Shown here piece by piece: positions 23,680 through 32,390 of a stretch of DNA of 64,000 nucleotides. The stretch spans positions 372,001 to 436,000 of the forward strand of contig JACKBX010000003.1 of the NCBI GenBank assembly GCA_020634375.1, read 5' to 3'. The position numbers and the translations under genes were made by a program. Source of the stretch: Ardenticatenaceae bacterium. Its GTDB lineage: Bacteria > Chloroflexota > Anaerolineae > Promineifilales > Promineifilaceae. A model generated the notes under the pieces. The model did not search any database. It was not told the DNA's origin and worked only from the letters and a program-made list of their open reading frames with translations. Position 1 is the stretch's first letter. Each line of letters begins with the position of its first letter.

Positions 23680-25134
23680 GTGAATCATAAACCCATCGTA
23701 TTCCTTTTCATCCTCATCCTGATCAGTTTAGCCCTGGCAACGGCCGCTTGCGACACAGTCGAAACGCCAACGGCTCAAGCATCTCCCACCGCCGACTCCG
23801 ATGTCTACCTGCCCGTCGTCACCCGCCCGCCCGACGGCAGCCCGCCCAGCGGCGACCTCGTGCAGCCCGGCGACCTGACCTACCTGGGCGCCTTCCGGCT
23901 GCCCGGCGGCGAAGACCCGCCGCTCACCTTCGCCTACGGCGGCAACGCCATGACCTACAACCCCGACAACAACACCCTCTTCATCACCGGCCACGACCGG
24001 CTGGCTTACGGCGATTTGCCCGACGGCGACCAAATCGCCGAACTCTCCATTCCTGTGCCCGTCGTTTCCGCCAACCTCGACGATTTGCCCTACGCTGATT
24101 TTGTGCAAGATTTTCACGACGTTCTGGTCGGGCAATTTACCGATCTGGAAGAAATTCCTAAAGTGGGGCTGCAATATCTCAATCACCCCGACACCGGCCC
24201 CCTGCTGCATGTCTCCTGGGGGCAGCAGTTGCAGATTGAGGGCGCGGCCTCGCATGGCTGGGTCAGCGCCGATTTGGAGACGCCTGATTTTCAAGGGCGC
24301 TGGTTCATCGGCGACCAGGATTTGTACAGCACCAACGGCTATATGTTTGATATTCCCGCCGATTGGGCTGATGCGTATGCTAACGGCCGTTACCTGGCAA
24401 CCGGTCGTATGCGCGATGGCGGACAAGGCGGCAAAGGGCCGGCCATCTTCGCCTACACCCCCTGGGGCGCGGGCGGCGCCGCTCCCGCCAACGGGACCCA
24501 TCTCCAAGAAAGCGTCCTGCTCCTGTACGAAAGCGTCTACGACAACCCCAACATCGAAAACTGCATGAACGGCTACCAGCACGCCGACGAGTGGGAAGGG
24601 GGCGCGTGGGTGACGACGACTTCGGGGAAAACGACCGTCCTCCTCACCGGAACCAAAAGCACGGGCACAAAATACTGGTACGGCTGGATCAACCCCGCCA
24701 GCCCCGAAGAAGCGTGCGTAGACCTCTCCCACGTAGACGAATTCCTCGTCTGCCGCATGGCCGACGGCTCATCCTGCCCGCCGGAAGATTTTGGCGGCTG
24801 CTGCGATGAGGGCGCAGACGAATGCGTTACCTATCGCGGCTGGTGGAGTACCCGTTGGGACGCGCAAATCATCTTCTACGATCCGGCCGATTTGGCCCGC
24901 GTCGCCGCCGGTGAAATCGAGTCGTGGGAGCCGCAGCCCTATGCCGTGCTGGATATTGACGAACATCTCTACCTTGACCCGCCGGAATGGGACGAGGTGA
25001 ACCTGGGCTGGGGCGACCAGCGTCGTTATCGTATTGGGGCGGCGGCTTATGATCGGGTAAACGGCCGTCTCTACGTCTTAGAACAATTCGCCGACGGCGG
25101 CAAACCCGTTGTGCATGTCTGGCAAGTGGATTAA
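23680..25134 (+). CDS. Large hypothetical lipoprotein, possible beta-propeller
   Basis: 484 aa. The signal peptide and lipobox are clear (VFLFILILISLALATAACDT, Cys about residue 24), then a Pro/Ser spacer to about 60. The mature domain repeats beta-strand blocks with Gly-rich turns: DLTYLGAFRLPGG, GGNAMTYNPDNNTLFITGHD, YRIGAAAYDRVNGRLYVLEQF near the end. It has an acidic, Cys-rich insert (about 355-385: CRMADGSSC, GGCCDEGADEC). The first and last blades look alike, suggesting a closed propeller anchored outside the membrane. No enzyme motif was recognised. GC content and codon use resemble the Roco gene next to it, with which it may have arrived. Confidence 0.7.
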   Translation: MNHKPIVFLFILILISLALATAACDTVETPTAQASPTADSDVYLPVVTRPPDGSPPSGDLVQPGDLTYLGAFRLPGGEDPPLTFAYGGNAMTYNPDNNTLFITGHDRLAYGDLPDGDQIAELSIPVPVVSANLDDLPYADFVQDFHDVLVGQFTDLEEIPKVGLQYLNHPDTGPLLHVSWGQQLQIEGAASHGWVSADLETPDFQGRWFIGDQDLYSTNGYMFDIPADWADAYANGRYLATGRMRDGGQGGKGPAIFAYTPWGAGGAAPANGTHLQESVLLLYESVYDNPNIENCMNGYQHADEWEGGAWVTTTSGKTTVLLTGTKSTGTKYWYGWINPASPEEACVDLSHVDEFLVCRMADGSSCPPEDFGGCCDEGADECVTYRGWWSTRWDAQIIFYDPADLARVAAGEIESWEPQPYAVLDIDEHLYLDPPEWDEVNLGWGDQRRYRIGAAAYDRVNGRLYVLEQFADGGKPVVHVWQVD

Positions 25135-25146
25135 GTTGTTCCCTCT

Positions 25147-25184
25147 AAAAAAGAACCGCGCTCCTTGTAAGGAACGCGGTTCTT
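25147..25184 (-). terminator. Bidirectional hairpin between lipoprotein and SQR-side genes
   Basis: Arms 25151-25166 and 25169-25184 pair with one mismatch (AAGAACCGCG core). Six A residues at 25147-25152 give a good T6 tract on the minus strand, directly after the small SQR-linked frame. It also closes the lipoprotein gene on the plus strand. It is a near copy of the hairpin after hypB. Confidence 0.7.
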
Positions 25185-25189
25185 AAACC

Positions 25190-25306
25190 TTATGACCGTT
25201 TGCTATGGTCTACAGCCTTCAAAATTTTTAGGTTTAGCACAATGAAGCGCCAAAACTGATACAACTTGTTATTCATCCAAAATCTGTCGCGTTCTGTAAT
25301 TTCCAT
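25190..25306 (-). CDS. 38-aa small protein downstream of the SQR-like gene
   Basis: ATG at 25304-25306 with AGAGG 8-9 bases upstream and TAA just before a T6-type terminator. It is thus a complete transcription-unit end, 56 bases after the SQR stop. The peptide is basic with an aromatic-rich amphipathic helix (DRFWMNNKLYQFWRFIVLNL, then KILKAVDHSKRS). The RFIVLNLKILK helix could lie along the membrane surface and help anchor a monotopic flavoprotein. No family could be named. Confidence 0.5.
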   Translation of the reverse strand: MEITERDRFWMNNKLYQFWRFIVLNLKILKAVDHSKRS

Positions 25307-25362
25307 TTTTTAACCTCTGTTTTTTAGCTGTTAGCCGACTACCAATTACGGTTTACGCTTTT

Positions 25363-26796
25363 CTATTCAGGAATCACCTTCCAGCCCAACCGCCCTTGCA
25401 ATTTGTACATGAAGGTACTGTGGATCATGCGCTTCATCCAGGCGCCACCGAGGCCCATTTCCATGTGCGTCACGAAGAGATCGCGCCCCTGCTCGTTGGG
25501 GTAGCGGCGGAAATCGGGCACGACGGGATAAATCATGATGGTTGCCGCCGACCCATCCCAAAGCGAGTCGCCCATGGAGGCAATGCAAGCGGCAGCCATT
25601 TCAGTCATGCGCTCGCTGTGGGTCATGCGTCCTTTCTTCACCAGGTCTATGATGTTTTTGGCAACGACACGACCAATGATGCCGGAAACCATGCCCGTGC
25701 GCGGTGGCGCGGCAGCAATGGTGGTGCCATTGGGTGTGACATGCGGCTGCGAGATGGGGCCAGGCGGGGCAAAGGCAATGCCCGCCGCAAAGACGTTTTC
25801 ATAGTAGGGATTTTGGTACAGTTCCGGCCAAGCGGTGGGGTTTTTCACCAGCAAATCGTAGGGTTGGCCGTAGATACCGTCTACTAATATGAATCCGGCC
25901 TTGTTTGCCAATTTACCGGATACGTCTTCGCCATCTTTGCCGATGTATTTGAGCTGTACACCCAAGAATTGGGGGATGAGCATGGTGAAGTCGTAGGGGG
26001 TTTCGCCGTAGTTGCCATCGAAGTCTTCCCAGTAGATGGTGTTGGCGTCTACTTTGTAGACCCCTTTCTGTACTTCCCAGTTGATGTCGTATTCTTTGAA
26101 GGCGGCCGTAATAAACTCCTCGCTGGATGTGAGACGGCCGTTATAATTCGCATGAACGCCCCGTACCCCAAAATCACCAACTGCTTGTTCATTCGACAGC
26201 CATAACAAATCCGCCTTGTCACGCAGGCCACGCCGCAGCAAATCCTTGTGAATATTCGTGATATATTCAAACGCGGCCCCCTGGCACGTTGCCCCAGGGT
26301 GACCCGTACCAATGACAAACTTGACGTGTTCACCCTTCTTCATCCGCTCAAGTTGAGCAAAATAAGCATCGCGGCTGGCCTCGGCGTGAGGCGCAGTGCA
26401 AATAGACTGCGTGTAACCGTACTTGGGGCCTAATCCCTCTGTTGCCTCATAATTCAGCTTTGGCCCTGTGGCAATGAGTAAATAATCATAGGGAACCTGC
26501 ACGATTTGACCATCATCAGCCGATTCCACCACCACATATTGGTCATCAGGGTGAACCTCTGTGGCTTTTCCTTGCACAAAACGCACATGTATTTTGTCGT
26601 AGACTCGTTTAAGTGGGAAGCGGGTTTTATCCACTGTCATTCGGCCAATTCCCACCCAAACCCATGATGGCACATAATAAAAATGCTCGTAGCGATTGAT
26701 CACGGTAATTTCATGATCCTTGCCAAGAGCATCTCCCAGGTATAATGCTGCCGTATGTCCAGCAAATCCTGCTCCGATGATAACAACCTTTGCCAT
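25363..26796 (-). CDS. sqr: Sulfide:quinone oxidoreductase-like FAD protein
   Basis: 477-aa flavoprotein of the SQR/FCSD family, predicted to oxidise sulfide and pass electrons to quinone at the cytoplasmic membrane face. The FAD site is VVIIGAGFAGHTAALYLG at residues 4-21, and ATGPKLNY near 109-116 is the second conserved block. Cys133 (SICTAPHA), Cys171 (GATCQGAA) and Cys404 (AAACIAS) are candidates for the redox disulfide and sulfur relay. The C-terminal region after about 430 is basic/amphipathic (WMKRMIHSTFMYKLQ), as expected for a monotopic membrane anchor. Other NADH dehydrogenase-type flavoproteins are the alternative, but the paired Cys favour SQR. It is divergent from hypF. Confidence 0.75.
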   Translation of the reverse strand: MAKVVIIGAGFAGHTAALYLGDALGKDHEITVINRYEHFYYVPSWVWVGIGRMTVDKTRFPLKRVYDKIHVRFVQGKATEVHPDDQYVVVESADDGQIVQVPYDYLLIATGPKLNYEATEGLGPKYGYTQSICTAPHAEASRDAYFAQLERMKKGEHVKFVIGTGHPGATCQGAAFEYITNIHKDLLRRGLRDKADLLWLSNEQAVGDFGVRGVHANYNGRLTSSEEFITAAFKEYDINWEVQKGVYKVDANTIYWEDFDGNYGETPYDFTMLIPQFLGVQLKYIGKDGEDVSGKLANKAGFILVDGIYGQPYDLLVKNPTAWPELYQNPYYENVFAAGIAFAPPGPISQPHVTPNGTTIAAAPPRTGMVSGIIGRVVAKNIIDLVKKGRMTHSERMTEMAAACIASMGDSLWDGSAATIMIYPVVPDFRRYPNEQGRDLFVTHMEMGLGGAWMKRMIHSTFMYKLQGRLGWKVIPE

Positions 26797-26909
26797 AATG
26801 CTCTCCTTTTTATATCAATGGGGCTTGCAAAAACGAAGCGACCACCTTCTTAATGGCTCACCTCCCATCATTTAGATGAGATTTGTGCAAAATAGTGACA
26901 TGATTTTTG

Positions 26910-26926
26910 TCATTCACTTTGAATGA
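26910..26926. promoter_or_regulatory. Operator-like dyad between the SQR-like gene and hypF
   Basis: TCATTCA and TGAATGA flank CTT, a perfect 7-bp dyad in the 234-bp divergent region. A possible TATAAT (26980-26985) lies downstream on the hypF side without a clear -35. ATTC/GAAT dyads are bound by ArsR-type sulfide sensors in other bacteria; that link is only a guess here. Confidence 0.3.
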
Positions 26927-27030
26927 TTATGCTCCCAAAAAGATGACATTCCTCTCTAGTAGAATCTATCATGAGGCTCTATAATGCCGGTACAAAGCTC
27001 AAGACCTTCTTGAGTTTACGTTGAGTAGAT

Positions 27031-29466
27031 ATGGACAGTTTACTGGGAAAACGAATTCATATCAATGGTATTGTGCAAGGTGTCGGATTTCGGCCGTTTG
27101 TATTTGGCCTGGCCGAACGACACGTTCTGCACGGCTGGGTGCGTAACACATCTGCCGGGGTGGACATTGAAGTGGATGGCGCACCAAATGCGTTGGACGC
27201 TTTTGTAGCGGCGTTAACGACCGAAGCGCCGCCATTGGCCCAAATTGATGAGATTACGGCCGTTACCATCCCCGCCAACGGCTTCACCACCTTTGAAATT
27301 GTCCACTCCGAGGCCATCAGGGGTGCCTTCCAGCCCATCTCCCCCGATGTCAGCATTTGCGATGACTGCCTGCGCGAACTGTTTGATCCCAACGACCATC
27401 GTTACCGCTATCCCTTCATCAACTGCACCAACTGCGGGCCACGTTTCACCATCATTCAGGACATCCCATATGATCGGCCGTTCACAACTATGGCCCCATT
27501 TGAGATGTGTGACAACTGCCGCCGCGAATATGAAGACCCGCACGACCGCCGTTTTCACGCGCAGCCGGTGGCCTGCCCGGTGTGCGGCCCGCAGGTGTGG
27601 CTGGAAACAGTGAACGGTAATCAGTTACCAGTATACAGTGAGCAGTTGACCGTTCACCCTTCACCGATTACTGATCACCGATTACTGATTACTGATTACG
27701 CCGAAGACGCCATCCAACACGCCCGCCGTCTGCTGACTGAGGGCAAAATTGTCGCGGTGAAGGGGTTGGGCGGCTTTCATCTGGCGTGCGATGCGTTGAA
27801 TGAAACGGCCGTTACCACCCTCCGCGCCCGCAAACTGCGCCGTGACAAGCCATTTGCCCTGATGATGCCCGACATCGAAACCATTGAGCAGCATTGTTTT
27901 GTCAATGAAGCCGAGCGTGATCTGCTGCTCTCCCGTGAACGGCCGATTGTGCTGCTCTACCGCCGCCCGGAATCGTTGATTGCAACGGCCGTTGCCCCCA
28001 ACCAAAACACCATCGGCGTCATGCTACCCTACACCCCCCTGCACTACCTGCTGCTGGAAAAATCGTCAATTGTCAATGTCGCTGCGCGACGCTTCGCCCA
28101 TCAATCGTCAATTCTGGTCATGACCAGCGGCAACCTCAGCGAAGAACCCATTGCCTACACCAACGACGAAGCCCGCAGCCGCCTCGCCAACCTCGCCGAC
28201 GCCTTCCTGCTGCACAACCGCGACATCCACACGCGCTGCGACGATTCCGTAATGCGCGTAGTTGGTAGCCGGTCACCGGTCGCTGAGCAAACAACCCATC
28301 AACAACCAGCTACCAGCTACCAGCTACCATTGCGTCGGTCACGCGGCTACGCCCCCTTTCCCGTCAAACTCCCCTGGGACATGCCGCCAACACTGGCGGC
28401 GGGCGCGGAATTGAAGAATACGTTTTGCATCACGAACGGCCGTTACGCTTTCCTCAGTCATCACATTGGCGACATGGAAAATTACGAGACACTGCAATCC
28501 TTTGAGCAAGGTGTGGCCCATTTTGAGCGGCTGTTCCGCGTCACGCCAGAGCTAATCGCCTACGACATGCACCCTAACTACCTGGCCTCGCGCTATGCGT
28601 TGGCGCGGGCAGAACGGGAAGGGATTACGGCCGTTCCCGTGCAGCACCACCACGCGCACATCGCCGCCGTCATGGCCGAAAACGGGCATCGCGGCGACCA
28701 CCCCGTCATCGGCGTCAGCTTTGACGGCACGGGCTACGGCGATGATGGCGCGATTTGGGGCGGCGAGTTTCTCATTGCGGACTATACGAGGTATGAACGG
28801 CCGTACCACCTCATCTACACCCCCCTACCTGGTGGCGATACGGCCGTCCGCGAACCCTGGCGGCTGGCCCTGGCCTGGCTGCGTCATTGCGGATTAGGCA
28901 TCGCCGACCTCAATCCCGCATTCAGCATTCCCCATTCAGCGCCTCAAATCGTTTGGCAGCAAATGGAAAAAGGGATCAACGCCCCACCCACCTCCAGCAT
29001 AGGCCGCCTCTTCGACGCCGTCGCCGCCCTCGTGGGCATACGCGCCACCGTCAACTACGAAGCCCAGGCCGCCATCGAACTGGAGAGCATGGTCAACCCG
29101 TCCGAAACCGGCCATTATCCATTCACCATTCACCATTCATTATTCATTATTGATCCCGCTCCTCTCATCCACGCCATCCTCGCCGACTTACGCCGGCACA
29201 CCGCCATCCCCACCATCGCCGCCCGCTTCCACAACAGCGTGGCCCACATGGTGCGCCAGGTATGTGACGATTTGCGCACCCGCTACCAGATTAACGAAGT
29301 TGCCCTCAGCGGCGGCGTCTGGCAGAATGTAACCCTGCTCACGCAAACGGTACAGCTTTTGCAGGCTGATGGCTTCTCTGTTTTGTTGCACAGCAAAGTA
29401 CCCCCGAATGATGGCGGATTGGCGTTGGGGCAAACGGCCGTTGCCAGCAATATGTCTAAAAAATGA
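27031..29466 (+). CDS. hypF: Carbamoyltransferase HypF
   Basis: 811-aa enzyme that makes the thiocarbamoyl/cyanide ligand precursor for [NiFe]-hydrogenase from carbamoyl phosphate and ATP. Domains in order: acylphosphatase (GIVQGVGFRPFVFGLA near 13-28), zinc fingers (CDDC, CTNCGPRF, CDNC, CPVCGP between about 112 and 190), YrdC-like domain (KGLGGFHLACDA), and the carbamoyltransferase with HHHAHIAAVMAEN and GGVWQN. It is slightly longer than usual because four variable loops carry insertions of repeat-derived sequence (about 27610-27702, 28255-28330, 28910-28940 and 29110-29155). All catalytic motifs are kept, so it is probably functional. Its start lacks a strong ribosome site. Confidence 0.95.
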   Translation: MDSLLGKRIHINGIVQGVGFRPFVFGLAERHVLHGWVRNTSAGVDIEVDGAPNALDAFVAALTTEAPPLAQIDEITAVTIPANGFTTFEIVHSEAIRGAFQPISPDVSICDDCLRELFDPNDHRYRYPFINCTNCGPRFTIIQDIPYDRPFTTMAPFEMCDNCRREYEDPHDRRFHAQPVACPVCGPQVWLETVNGNQLPVYSEQLTVHPSPITDHRLLITDYAEDAIQHARRLLTEGKIVAVKGLGGFHLACDALNETAVTTLRARKLRRDKPFALMMPDIETIEQHCFVNEAERDLLLSRERPIVLLYRRPESLIATAVAPNQNTIGVMLPYTPLHYLLLEKSSIVNVAARRFAHQSSILVMTSGNLSEEPIAYTNDEARSRLANLADAFLLHNRDIHTRCDDSVMRVVGSRSPVAEQTTHQQPATSYQLPLRRSRGYAPFPVKLPWDMPPTLAAGAELKNTFCITNGRYAFLSHHIGDMENYETLQSFEQGVAHFERLFRVTPELIAYDMHPNYLASRYALARAEREGITAVPVQHHHAHIAAVMAENGHRGDHPVIGVSFDGTGYGDDGAIWGGEFLIADYTRYERPYHLIYTPLPGGDTAVREPWRLALAWLRHCGLGIADLNPAFSIPHSAPQIVWQQMEKGINAPPTSSIGRLFDAVAALVGIRATVNYEAQAAIELESMVNPSETGHYPFTIHHSLFIIDPAPLIHAILADLRRHTAIPTIAARFHNSVAHMVRQVCDDLRTRYQINEVALSGGVWQNVTLLTQTVQLLQADGFSVLLHSKVPPNDGGLALGQTAVASNMSKK
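27610..27702. repeat. Spacer-type micro-repeats inside hypF
   Basis: About 90 bases of CAGTTACC, ACCGATTACTGATTACTG and related words, read in frame, between the last zinc finger and the YrdC-like domain. The same words form intergenic spacers at 32391-32484 and 52996-53068, and the start of the GT117 gene. They encode a loop with SPITDHRLLITDY. Confidence 0.8.
28255..28330. repeat. CCAGCTACC repeats inside hypF
   Basis: In-frame insert coding for PATSYQLP, just before the conserved RRSRGYAPFP block. The same peptide is coded by repeat inserts in the GT117-like gene (about 45640-45700), and a variant (TSYQQPATN) recurs in the CIS repeat protein. Confidence 0.8.
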
Positions 29467-29475
29467 GGGGAAATT

Positions 29476-30315
29476 ATGCTAAAAGATCAAGAAAAATACA
29501 TCGTTGTCACTTCAGAAACTCAATTCAGTCCAACTTTCTTTAAAGAATTTAGCCGACAACTTACGCACGACCTCAAAAAAAGGATCGGCTCCGATTTCCC
29601 AGCGGATAAATTCATTTTTGACCCCCAATATATGCGTTCTGAGCCTGAGACGATAAAGTTGCCAGCTTCAGGAATCCCTCGATTGAATGTCAGTTTTGAC
29701 GAGCATAATGTTGCCTATCTTGAAGGAGACCTTGTAGACCCATATAGTTTTGGTTACTTGACCAAAGTTGCATGGCGTTGCAAAAACCATCCAGAAGAAC
29801 AACTGTCCCCTGGAAATCCGCTCGAAGAGAGTATTGAACATCTCATTGAGTTTTGGTGGGAAGATTTACCTGTAACCGAACTAAAGCAGTATTCCAACAC
29901 AAAGGTTACTGAATTCGATCTGGGACCAGTAAACATTCAGGTTGAATGGACACCATTTTGGGAAGGGAAACTTCCTGATTGGGTGCTGGAGTTACACACA
30001 CGAAACATTTTATCAGCCAATGATATTGAGTTTGCCAATAGCGAATTACTTGAGGTCATCGGACAAATGGTTTCTAAATTACAAAACCCGATAGAGGATG
30101 ATTTTCTTCTTGGTTGGATGAGTGAAACAGAAAAAGAGCAGATTAAAAAGCGAGGTTATGCTCGCTATTTTAGTGGGATCACCCCTAAAGCGGACAAAAC
30201 GTATTCATTGCATATAGAATTCCAAGCCATCTCAGACGAGATCGTCGTTAATTGGTTACAGGCACTAGAGAAAATCAGGGACTTTCTTTCCTTAGAAAAA
30301 ATAATCATTCGTTAA
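29476..30315 (+). CDS. Unknown AT-rich gene inserted between hypF and hypC
   Basis: 279 aa, no recognised family. It appears to be a soluble alpha/beta protein: no signal peptide or membrane segment. Aromatic/acidic motifs stand out (IEHLIEFWWEDLPVTEL, NIQVEWTPFWEGKLPDWVLE, and ISDEIVVNWLQALEKIRDFL near the end). Base composition is clearly more AT-rich than the hyp genes around it, which points to acquired DNA. It lies 9 bases after hypF and 25 before hypC, so it is likely cotranscribed with them. An immunity-type or hydrogenase-accessory role are both possible. Confidence 0.7.
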   Translation: MLKDQEKYIVVTSETQFSPTFFKEFSRQLTHDLKKRIGSDFPADKFIFDPQYMRSEPETIKLPASGIPRLNVSFDEHNVAYLEGDLVDPYSFGYLTKVAWRCKNHPEEQLSPGNPLEESIEHLIEFWWEDLPVTELKQYSNTKVTEFDLGPVNIQVEWTPFWEGKLPDWVLELHTRNILSANDIEFANSELLEVIGQMVSKLQNPIEDDFLLGWMSETEKEQIKKRGYARYFSGITPKADKTYSLHIEFQAISDEIVVNWLQALEKIRDFLSLEKIIIR

Positions 30316-30340
30316 ACTATTATTTGCAGGAGATAACGGT

Positions 30341-30616
30341 ATGTGTTTAGGAGTACCCGGAAAAATTGTAGAAATCTATGAAGTTGGCGGCCTGAAAATG
30401 GGCAAGGTAGACTTTGGCGGCGTGAAGCGCGAAGCGTGCCTGGCCTACGTGCCCGACGTGCAAGTCGGCGACTACACCGTCATCCACGTCGGCTTTGCCA
30501 TCAGCCAACTCAGCGAAGAAGAGGCAATGGACACGCTGAGATTACTCAACGAAATTGCCGATGTTGAGGAGGAACTTGGCCTGGGGCCGGGCGAGAGACT
30601 CGACATAAGTGGTTAA
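30341..30616 (+). CDS. hypC: Hydrogenase assembly chaperone HypC
   Basis: 91-aa small chaperone that holds the Fe(CN)2CO group with HypD and hands it to the hydrogenase large subunit. The invariant start MCLGVPGKIVEI gives the N-terminal Cys2 ligand. The remaining beta-barrel pattern (VDFGGVKREACLAYVPDVQVG, YTVIHVGFAIS) and a C-terminal helix are typical, with a short acidic tail slightly longer than average. It lies 56 bases upstream of hypD. Confidence 0.95.
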   Translation: MCLGVPGKIVEIYEVGGLKMGKVDFGGVKREACLAYVPDVQVGDYTVIHVGFAISQLSEEEAMDTLRLLNEIADVEEELGLGPGERLDISG

Positions 30617-30672
30617 GTTTTGGCAGAGTACAAAGAAATTTGTGCTTCTGCATTTTGCATTGAGAAATTCCT

Positions 30673-31761
30673 ATGAAATACATTGATGAATTCCGTGACG
30701 CCGAACTGGTGAAGAAAACGGTAGCCGAAATCCACCGCACCGTCACCCAGCCCTGGACGCTCATGGAAATTTGCGGCGGGCAAACCCATGCCATCATGCA
30801 CTTTGGCATTGACCAACTGCTGCCGCCCGAAATTGAATTGGTGCATGGCCCCGGCTGCCCCGTCTGCGTCACGCCGCTGGAGCAAATTGACAAGGCATTG
30901 GAAATCGCCAGCCGCCCAGACGTGATCTTTACCTCTTACGGCGACATGCTGCGCGTGCCCGGCTCTAACAAAGACCTGTTTTCCATCCGTGCAGCGGGCG
31001 GTGATGTGCGTGTTGTTTACTCGCCGCTGGACGCGGTGAAAATCGCACAGCAAAACCCAGACAAGCAGGTCGTTTTCTTTGCTATCGGCTTTGAGACGAC
31101 GGCCCCTGCCAATGCAATGAGCGTGGTGCAAGCCAAAGCACTGGGCCTGACAAACTTTAGCATTCTCGTCTCCCATGTGCGCGTGCCCCCGGCGATGCAC
31201 GCCATTCTCGGTTCGCCGCGCAACCGCGTGCAGGGCTTTCTGGCTGCCGGACACGTCAACGCCGTCATGGGGTATTGGGAATACCCACCCATTGCAGAGC
31301 AGTATCAGGTGCCTATGGTTGTGACCGGCTTCGAGCCGTTGGACATTTTGCAAGGCATTTTGCAGACTGTGAAACAGTTGGAACAAGGACGCTGCGAGGT
31401 GGAAAATGCCTATGCTCGTGCGGTTACTTTTGAAGGCAACAAACCGGCCCAAGCTGTCATCGACCAGGTTTTTCAGGAGTGTGATCGCAAATGGCGCGGC
31501 ATTGGTACCATTCCCGTGAGTGGGTGGTGTTTGCGCCCAGAGTTCGCAGATTTCAACGCGGAAACGCGCTTTGACGTAGCCGCCATTCAGCCGGAAGAGT
31601 CCCCGCTGTGCATCTCCGGCCTCATTTTGCAGGGGTTGAAGAAGCCCAATGAGTGTCCGGCCTTTGGCAAGGAATGTACACCAGAACACCCCCTCGGCGC
31701 GACGATGGTCTCCGGCGAAGGGGCATGTGCGGCGTATTACCGATATAAGAGAGAATTATGA
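30673..31761 (+). CDS. hypD: Hydrogenase formation protein HypD
   Basis: 362-aa [4Fe-4S] enzyme that assembles the Fe(CN)2CO cofactor with HypC and HypE. Conserved blocks include EICGGQTHAIMHFGID near 34-49, HGPGCPVCVTP near 57-67, FAIGFETTAPANA near 137-149, and the C-terminal cluster CPAFGKEC, then GEGACAAYYRY. All expected cysteines are present. The length is standard. It ends in a large inverted spacer repeat. Confidence 0.95.
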   Translation: MKYIDEFRDAELVKKTVAEIHRTVTQPWTLMEICGGQTHAIMHFGIDQLLPPEIELVHGPGCPVCVTPLEQIDKALEIASRPDVIFTSYGDMLRVPGSNKDLFSIRAAGGDVRVVYSPLDAVKIAQQNPDKQVVFFAIGFETTAPANAMSVVQAKALGLTNFSILVSHVRVPPAMHAILGSPRNRVQGFLAAGHVNAVMGYWEYPPIAEQYQVPMVVTGFEPLDILQGILQTVKQLEQGRCEVENAYARAVTFEGNKPAQAVIDQVFQECDRKWRGIGTIPVSGWCLRPEFADFNAETRFDVAAIQPEESPLCISGLILQGLKKPNECPAFGKECTPEHPLGATMVSGEGACAAYYRYKREL

Positions 31762-31765
31762 AGGG

Positions 31766-31813
31766 TGAAGGATGAGGGATGAAGGCAAGCTTGCTTCCAT
31801 CCCTCATCCTTCA
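31766..31813. repeat. 48-bp near-perfect palindromic spacer after hypD
   Basis: 24-bp arms paired except one mismatch and one wobble, centred on AAGCTT. Each arm is made of the word GAAGGATGAGGGATG. The same words occur singly at about 4675-4700 and 18660-18690. It lies 5 bases after the hypD stop and may fold or terminate. Confidence 0.8.
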
Positions 31814-31825
31814 TAATTACTAGCT

Positions 31826-32389
31826 ATGCTTGATCATTTTGGATTTTTAGCGCCTTTTTATGAGCGGTTTATTCCGCCGCCAGATGGTGAGCGGTGGAAA
31901 GAGCTTTTGCAGTTGCCGATTGCGGGTAGTTTATTGGATGCCGGTGGCGGCACGGGGCGGGTGTCGGGGCAGTTGACGCCGTTTGTGGACCAGCTTGTGA
32001 TTTCGGATGAATCGGCGAAGATGCTGGGACAGGCGCGGGAGAAGTTGTTGTGCTGCACGGCCGTTTCCCACGTCGAAACCCTGCCCTTTGCCAGCAACAG
32101 CTTTGACCGCGTGATGGTGGTGGATGCGCTGCATCACTTTGGCAACCAGCGCCATGCTATCGCTGAACTGGTGCGAGTGCTGAAACCGAACGGCCGTCTC
32201 GTCATCGAAGAGCCGGATTTACACCAGTTCAGCGTCAAACTGGTCGCCATCGCCGAAAAAGTGGCCCTGATGCGCAGCAAGTTTTACACCCCCGAAGCCA
32301 TCCGCGACATGGTAGCCGCGCATGGATTAAAGACAAGAATTGAGACAGACGGCCGTTTTGCCGCCTGGATTATTGCCGAGAAACCGTGA
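31826..32389 (+). CDS. Class I SAM-dependent methyltransferase
   Basis: 187-aa methyltransferase of the UbiE/Methyltransf_11 type. Motif I is LLDAGGGTGRVS at about 36-47, motif II-like acidic residue follows in LVISDES, and the post-motif region FDRVMVVDALHHFGNQ and LVRVLKPNGRLVIEEP is characteristic. The substrate is unknown. It lies inside the hyp cluster between hypD and hypE but is not a known maturation factor. The spacers on both sides are repeat-rich, so it may be a later insertion. Confidence 0.8.
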   Translation: MLDHFGFLAPFYERFIPPPDGERWKELLQLPIAGSLLDAGGGTGRVSGQLTPFVDQLVISDESAKMLGQAREKLLCCTAVSHVETLPFASNSFDRVMVVDALHHFGNQRHAIAELVRVLKPNGRLVIEEPDLHQFSVKLVAIAEKVALMRSKFYTPEAIRDMVAAHGLKTRIETDGRFAAWIIAEKP

Positions 32390-32390
32390 T

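Noticed and set aside
23728..24732. 334-codon minus-strand frame opposite the large lipoprotein
   Set aside because: It is a shadow frame: Gly/Val-rich composition without any domain, and it overlaps a lipobox-bearing gene.
30613..31689. Long open frame (358 codons) on the minus strand opposite hypD
   Set aside because: It is the antisense shadow of a well-conserved gene with strong family motifs; no ribosome site or family match.
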